The notes beneath the pieces are model-generated. The model worked only from the letters and a program-made list of their open reading frames with translations, had not been told where the DNA came from and made no database searches. From Curvibacter lanceolatus ATCC 14669 (lineage in GTDB: Bacteria > Pseudomonadota > Gammaproteobacteria > Burkholderiales > Burkholderiaceae_C), in assembly GCF_000381265.1 (NCBI RefSeq), contig NZ_KB906279.1, forward strand, positions 1 through 64,000: 64,000 nt of DNA, given 5' to 3'. This document shows, one piece after another, positions 59,681 to 64,000 of the stretch. Positions within the stretch are counted from its first letter, which is position 1. Each line of letters starts with the position of its first letter. A program made the position numbers and the translations under genes.

Positions 59681-61366
59681 TCAGTTGTTGCCGCCGTCCA
59701 GCTTGGCGCGCAGCAGAGCGCCCAGGCTGGTGGTGCCGGCGCTTTCGCGGGCCGATTGCTGGCTCAGGGAAGCCATGGCTTCTTGCTGGTCAGCAGCGTC
59801 CTTGGCCTTGATCGACAGCTGGATGTTGCGGGTCTTGCGATCCACGTTCACCACCACAGCAGTCACTTCGTCGCCTTCCTTCAGCACGTTGCGAGCATCT
59901 TCCACGCGGTCACGCGAGATTTCGCTGACGCGCAGGTAGCCGATGATGTCTTCGCCCAGATCGATTTCAGCGCCGCGAGCGTCCACCGTCTTGACCTTGC
60001 CGGTCACGGTCTGGCCCTTGTCGTTCACGGTCACGAAAGTGGTGAACGGGTCGGAATCGAGCTGCTTGATGCCCAGCGAGATGCGTTCGCGGTCCACGTC
60101 CACGGCCAACACGATGGCTTCGACTTCTTGGCCCTTCTTGTAGTTGCGGACAGCGGCTTCGCCAGCTTCGTTCCACGACAGGTCGGACAGGTGAACCAGG
60201 CCGTCGATGCCGGCAGCCAGACCCACGAACACGCCGAAGTCGGTGATCGACTTGATCGGGCCCTTGACGCGGTCGCCGCGCTTGGTGTTTTGTGCGAACT
60301 CTTGCCACGGGTTGGCCTTGCACTGCTTCATGCCCAGGCTGATGCGGCGCTTGTCTTCGTCGATTTCCAGAACCATGACTTCGACTTCGTCGCCCAGCGT
60401 GACCAGCTTGCTGGGGGCGATGTTCTTGTTGGTCCAGTCCATTTCGGAGACGTGCACCAGGCCTTCGATGCCGGGTTCGAGTTCAACAAACGCGCCGTAG
60501 TCGGCGATGTTGGTGATCTTGCCGAACAGGCGAGTGCTTTGCGGGTAGCGACGGTTGACGCCCATCCAAGGATCGTCGCCCATTTGCTTGAGGCCCAGGG
60601 ACACGCGGTTCTTTTCGGTGTCGAACTTGAGGATCTTGGCGGTGATCTCTTGACCAGCTTGCACCACTTCGCTCGGGTGGCGGACACGGCGCCATGCCAT
60701 GTCGGTGATGTGCAGCAGGCCGTCGATGCCGCCGAGGTCAACGAATGCACCGTATTCGGTGATGTTCTTGACCACGCCGTTGACGATGGAGCCTTCCTTC
60801 AGGGTTTCCATCAGCTTGGCGCGCTCTTCGCCCATCGAGGCTTCGACCACGGCACGGCGCGACAGCACGACGTTGTTGCGCTTGCGATCCAGCTTGATGA
60901 CCTTGAATTCCAGGGTCTTGTTTTCGAAGGGCGACAGGTCCTTGATCGGACGGGTGTCGATCAGCGAACCCGGCAGGAAGGCGCGGATGCCGTTGACCAG
61001 GACGGTCAGACCGCCCTTGACCTTGCCGCTGGTGGTGCCGGTGACGAATTCGCCGGATTCCAGGGCCTTTTCCAGGGCCAGCCACGAGGCCAGACGCTTG
61101 GCCTTGTCGCGCGACAGGATGGTGTCGCCGTAGCCGTTTTCGATGGCGTCGATGGCCACCGACACGAAGTCACCCACTTGGACTTCGACTTCGCCCTTGT
61201 CGTTCTTGAACTCTTCCAGAGGCACATAGGCTTCCGACTTGAGGCCAGCGTTCACGACCACGAAGCTGTGCTCGATACGCACGACTTCGGCGGTGATGAC
61301 TTCGCCTGCACGCATTTCAGAGCGTTGCAGAGATTCTTCAAAAAGGGCGGCAAAAGATTCAGACAT
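59681..61366 (-). CDS. rpsA: 30S ribosomal protein S1
   Basis: Encodes 561 residues with six S1 RNA-binding repeats, for example [44 protein letters not shown] and [19 protein letters not shown] (each in short form: [34 protein letters not shown]). It helps mRNA bind to the ribosome. The start [13 protein letters not shown] at 61366. The 203-bp gap to aroA-cmk holds its leader and probably its own promoter. Confidence 0.96.
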   Translation of the reverse strand: MSESFAALFEESLQRSEMRAGEVITAEVVRIEHSFVVVNAGLKSEAYVPLEEFKNDKGEVEVQVGDFVSVAIDAIENGYGDTILSRDKAKRLASWLALEKALESGEFVTGTTSGKVKGGLTVLVNGIRAFLPGSLIDTRPIKDLSPFENKTLEFKVIKLDRKRNNVVLSRRAVVEASMGEERAKLMETLKEGSIVNGVVKNITEYGAFVDLGGIDGLLHITDMAWRRVRHPSEVVQAGQEITAKILKFDTEKNRVSLGLKQMGDDPWMGVNRRYPQSTRLFGKITNIADYGAFVELEPGIEGLVHVSEMDWTNKNIAPSKLVTLGDEVEVMVLEIDEDKRRISLGMKQCKANPWQEFAQNTKRGDRVKGPIKSITDFGVFVGLAAGIDGLVHLSDLSWNEAGEAAVRNYKKGQEVEAIVLAVDVDRERISLGIKQLDSDPFTTFVTVNDKGQTVTGKVKTVDARGAEIDLGEDIIGYLRVSEISRDRVEDARNVLKEGDEVTAVVVNVDRKTRNIQLSIKAKDAADQQEAMASLSQQSARESAGTTSLGALLRAKLDGGNN

Positions 61367-61569
61367 GAAGTTTCCTATTCCGCAAGCAGGAAATGCGAGG
61401 GCACCATTGCCATCGCTCGGGGCTGATTGCGGCGGTTTTTTTGCGGGCTGACCCGCGGGTTACGTTGATGAACCCCACCGCCTGTGCGCTGACGCGCGAA
61501 GGGGGCTGTGGGGGCCTTCACCGGCCGTGCTATGACAATGAAAATGACAATCGCACGGCTCGGTTTTGC

Positions 61570-63582
61570 TCAGGTGGCGGCTGTGGAGCCGATGGCCTGG
61601 CGTTGCAGCCAGCCTTTCAACACCTGAGACACCGATTCTTCGATGGTCAACTCGGAGTTGTCGAGCAACTGCGCATCAGGCGCGGGCTTCAAGGGCGCAA
61701 CGGCCCGGTTTTGATCCCGGGCGTCACGGGCTTCGAGGTCCGCGCGCAACTCGCTGAGATTAGCAGAGATCCCTTTTGAAATCAATTGCTTGTAGCGGCG
61801 CTCGGCGCGGCAAGCCGCGCTGGCCGTCATGTAGAGCTTGTAGGGGGCGTCGGGGAAGATCACCGTGCCCATGTCGCGCCCGTCGGCCACCAGGCCGGGC
61901 AGAGCGCGGAAGCTGTGCTGCAAATCGACCAGCGCCAGGCGCACGGCGGGCAGGGCCGATACCTTGGAGGCGTTCATGCCGGCTTCCTCGGTGCGGATGG
62001 CTTCGGTCACATCGTCGCTGCCCAGCCACACCTTGCCGTCTTCAAAACGCACCGGCAGGGTGCGGGCCAGATCGGCGATCGCGGTTTCGTGCTCGGTGCT
62101 GATGGCCAGCCCGGCGCGCAGCGCGGCCAGCGCGGTGATGCGGTACATGGCCCCCGAATCCAGAAAATGGTAGCCCAGGCGGGCCGCCACGGCCGCGGCC
62201 ACGGTGCCCTTGCCCGAGGCCGTGGGGCCGTCGATGCAGATCACCGGGATGCGCTGGGTCGGGGTGCTGACCAGGCCGAACAAGGCCTCGAAGTAGTCAG
62301 GGAAGGTCTTGGCCACGCACTTGGGGTCTTCGATGCGCACGCTCACGCCGTCGGGGTTGAAGGCCGCCAGCGAGAAGCACATGGCCACGCGGTGATCGTC
62401 GTAGGTGTGGATGCTGGCGCTGCGCCATTGGCCGGCGGGCAGCGGGTGCACGCGCAGCCAGTCGGGGCCTTCTTCGACCGTGGCGCCCAGCTTGCCCAGT
62501 TCGGCCACCATGGCGGCGATGCGGTCTGTTTCTTTGACGCGCCAGCTCGCGATGTTGCGCAAGGTGGTGGGGCCGTCGGCGTACAAGGCCATCACGGCCA
62601 GCGTCATGGCGGCGTCGGGGATGTGGTTGCAGTCGAGGTCAATGGCTTTTAGCGGCCAGTGTTGGCGCGAGATCTCCAGCCAGTTGGCCCCGCCTTCCAC
62701 CTGCGCGCCCATCAGGCGGGCGGCTTCGACAAAGCGGATGTCGCCCTGGATCGAGTCCAGGCCCACACCCTGGATGCGCACCTTGCCGCCCGGTTGGTGG
62801 GGTTGGGCCAGGGCGCCCAGCGCCACAAAGTAGCTGGCCGACGAGGCATCGGCCTCGACGTGGATGTCGCCGGGCGATTGGTAGCGGCTGCCTGCCGGAA
62901 TGGTGAAGCGGGCCCAGCCCTCGCGCTGCACCTGGATGCCGAAGCGCTGCAGCAGGTTGAGCGTGATCTCGATGTAGGGCTTGCTGATCAGCTCGCCCAC
63001 CACCTCGATCACGATGTCTTGCGTGGCCGCCAGCGGCAAGGCCATCAGCAAGGCCGTGAGGAACTGGCTGGACACATCGCCCCGCACCGGGATGGGCTGG
63101 TCGAGCTGGAGCTTGGGCGGGTGGATGTGCAGCGGCGGGTAGCCCTCGTTGCCGGTGTAGTCGATCTGGCAGCCGAGTTGGCGCAGGGCGTCCACCAGGT
63201 CGCCGATGGGGCGCTCGTGCATGCGCTTCACGCCGCTCAACTCAAAGTCACCCCCCAGCAGGGCCAGGGCAGCGGTGAGCGGGCGCATGGCGGTGCCGGC
63301 ATTGCCCATGAAGAGCTTGGCCTGGCGCTGCCCCAGTTGGCCGCCCAGGCCGTCGATCTCGAGCACGCTGCCTTGCTGGCGCAGGCCGCAGCCCAGCGTG
63401 CGCAGGGCGTCCAGCATCACGCGGGTGTCGTCCGAATCCAGCAGGTCGTGGATGCGGGTGGTGCCCGCGCTCAGGGCCGCCAGCAGCAGCACGCGGTTGG
63501 AGATGCTTTTCGAGCCGGGCAGGGTGACGGCGCCACCGGCACTGGCGAGCGGGGGCAGGTCAAGGAATTCGGTGCTGAACAT
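61570..63582 (-). CDS. aroA-cmk: Fused EPSP synthase and cytidylate kinase
   Basis: Encodes 670 residues. The N-terminal part (about 1-440) is 3-phosphoshikimate 1-carboxyvinyltransferase, with [20 protein letters not shown] (short: [15 protein letters not shown]) and [10 protein letters not shown]; the C-terminal part (about 445-670) is cytidylate kinase, with the P-loop [17 protein letters not shown] and [11 protein letters not shown]. The joint reads [17 protein letters not shown] with no stop or shift. So aromatic amino-acid synthesis and CMP phosphorylation are one chain. The ATG at 63580-63582 overlaps the tyrA stop by one base. Confidence 0.95.
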   Translation of the reverse strand: MFSTEFLDLPPLASAGGAVTLPGSKSISNRVLLLAALSAGTTRIHDLLDSDDTRVMLDALRTLGCGLRQQGSVLEIDGLGGQLGQRQAKLFMGNAGTAMRPLTAALALLGGDFELSGVKRMHERPIGDLVDALRQLGCQIDYTGNEGYPPLHIHPPKLQLDQPIPVRGDVSSQFLTALLMALPLAATQDIVIEVVGELISKPYIEITLNLLQRFGIQVQREGWARFTIPAGSRYQSPGDIHVEADASSASYFVALGALAQPHQPGGKVRIQGVGLDSIQGDIRFVEAARLMGAQVEGGANWLEISRQHWPLKAIDLDCNHIPDAAMTLAVMALYADGPTTLRNIASWRVKETDRIAAMVAELGKLGATVEEGPDWLRVHPLPAGQWRSASIHTYDDHRVAMCFSLAAFNPDGVSVRIEDPKCVAKTFPDYFEALFGLVSTPTQRIPVICIDGPTASGKGTVAAAVAARLGYHFLDSGAMYRITALAALRAGLAISTEHETAIADLARTLPVRFEDGKVWLGSDDVTEAIRTEEAGMNASKVSALPAVRLALVDLQHSFRALPGLVADGRDMGTVIFPDAPYKLYMTASAACRAERRYKQLISKGISANLSELRADLEARDARDQNRAVAPLKPAPDAQLLDNSELTIEESVSQVLKGWLQRQAIGSTAAT

Positions 63583-64000
63583 TATTTGGCGGTGCGGGGG
63601 GCTGCCAGGCGCCATTGCGCGCGCACCTGGCTGGCCCGGTCGATGAGGGATTCCAGGGCAGGGCCCTGGTCGGCTTCGAGTTGGGCTTCAAACTCGGCCA
63701 GCGCGGCCTTGAAGTGGCGCGTCTGGGTCAGCAGCTCTTGCCGGTTGGAGCGCAGAATGTCGCGCCACACCTTGGGGTCGCTGGCCGCGATGCGGGTGAA
63801 ATCGCGGAACCCGGGGCCGCCCAGGGCCATGTAGTCGTCGCCTGCCGGCTGGCTGGCAATGCCGTTGATGAAGGCAAACGCCAGCAGGTGGGGCAGGTGG
63901 CTGACGGCCGCAAATGCGGCGTCGTGCTGCTCGGGCGACATGTGGATCACCTGCGACCCAATGGCCGTCCACACCGTGGCGGCCTTTTGCAGGTGCGCAG
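63582..64000 (-). CDS. tyrA: Prephenate dehydrogenase (TyrA), 3' part
   Basis: The C-terminal 138 or so codons of a gene whose start lies beyond the right edge. Frame reads [20 protein letters not shown], then [15 protein letters not shown] and [21 protein letters not shown] (short: [15 protein letters not shown]), typical of the helical dimerisation domain of bacterial prephenate/arogenate dehydrogenases. The stop TAA overlaps the aroA-cmk ATG (TAATG), which indicates translational coupling in an aromatic amino-acid operon. Confidence 0.9.
   Translation of the reverse strand, partial: AHLQKAATVWTAIGSQVIHMSPEQHDAAFAAVSHLPHLLAFAFINGIASQPAGDDYMALGGPGFRDFTRIAASDPKVWRDILRSNRQELLTQTRHFKAALAEFEAQLEADQGPALESLIDRASQVRAQWRLAAPRTAK

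Overview
The window is a GC-rich chromosomal segment of a betaproteobacterium, most likely Burkholderiales and probably Comamonadaceae. Pointers are a phasin (polyhydroxyalkanoate storage), a Bug-type solute receptor with a LysR regulator, a fused aroA-cmk gene feeding rpsA-ihfB-lapA-lapB, the folC-SPOR-cvpA-purF order, and an Ala-Glu-Asp tRNA array. Genus is inference. Most of the sequence is ordinary core genome; no insertion sequence, prophage, integrase, CRISPR array, rRNA or origin was seen.

Layout. 1-262: an octanucleotide tandem repeat, a terminator hairpin and tRNA-Thr. 275-5136 (minus): prfB (with its programmed +1 frameshift), pepN, fbp. 5.3-9.7 kb (minus): lactate permease, a chemoreceptor, an alpha/beta hydrolase. 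9.9-16.8 kb: Tas-like aldo/keto reductase, M20 peptidase, YitT protein, Bug receptor with divergent LysR, ybaK, plsY. 16.8-20.1 kb: a degenerate HD-GYP protein coupled to a retropepsin-like protease, yajQ, murB. 20.2-24.2 kb (minus): a compact four-gene chemosensory-like operon (membrane sensor fused to a CheA-type HPt and kinase domain, a short MCP-like protein, a CheC/CheX-like protein, CheY). 24.6-27.5 kb: argG, ppnP, a glycine-zipper protein, a YffB reductase. 27.6-33.4 kb (plus): folC, SPOR protein, cvpA, purF, gltX. 33.4-34.2 kb: a promoter, Ala-Glu-Asp tRNAs duplicated in tandem, and a terminator. 34.3-38.5 kb: SDR dehydrogenase, patatin lipoprotein, phasin, histone-deacetylase-like hydrolase, thioesterase. 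38.7-48.4 kb: pncB, 2-hydroxyacid dehydrogenase, rmuC, two MFS transporters, LOG protein, aspartoacylase-like enzyme, a second chemoreceptor. 48.6-57.2 kb: a TRAP transporter divergent from a winged-helix regulator, an Asp/Glu racemase-family protein, a fused 5-oxoprolinase and pyroglutamyl peptidase. 57.3-64 kb (minus): HHH protein, lapB, lapA, ihfB, rpsA, aroA-cmk and the 3' part of tyrA.

Two clusters stand out. The 48.6-57.2 kb block reads as one catabolic unit: TRAP uptake, release of pyroglutamate from peptides, ATP-driven opening of 5-oxoproline to glutamate, and possible stereochemical processing, under a local regulator. The 20.2-24.2 kb block has every element of a phosphorelay with a phosphatase, but the kinase lacks the CheW-binding domain and the MCP-like protein lacks a sensor and HAMP, so it is not a canonical chemotaxis array. 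Several candidate operators were also seen: a pair flanking the phasin promoter, a perfect 20-bp palindrome before the SDR gene, and an inverted repeat between dctP and the regulator.
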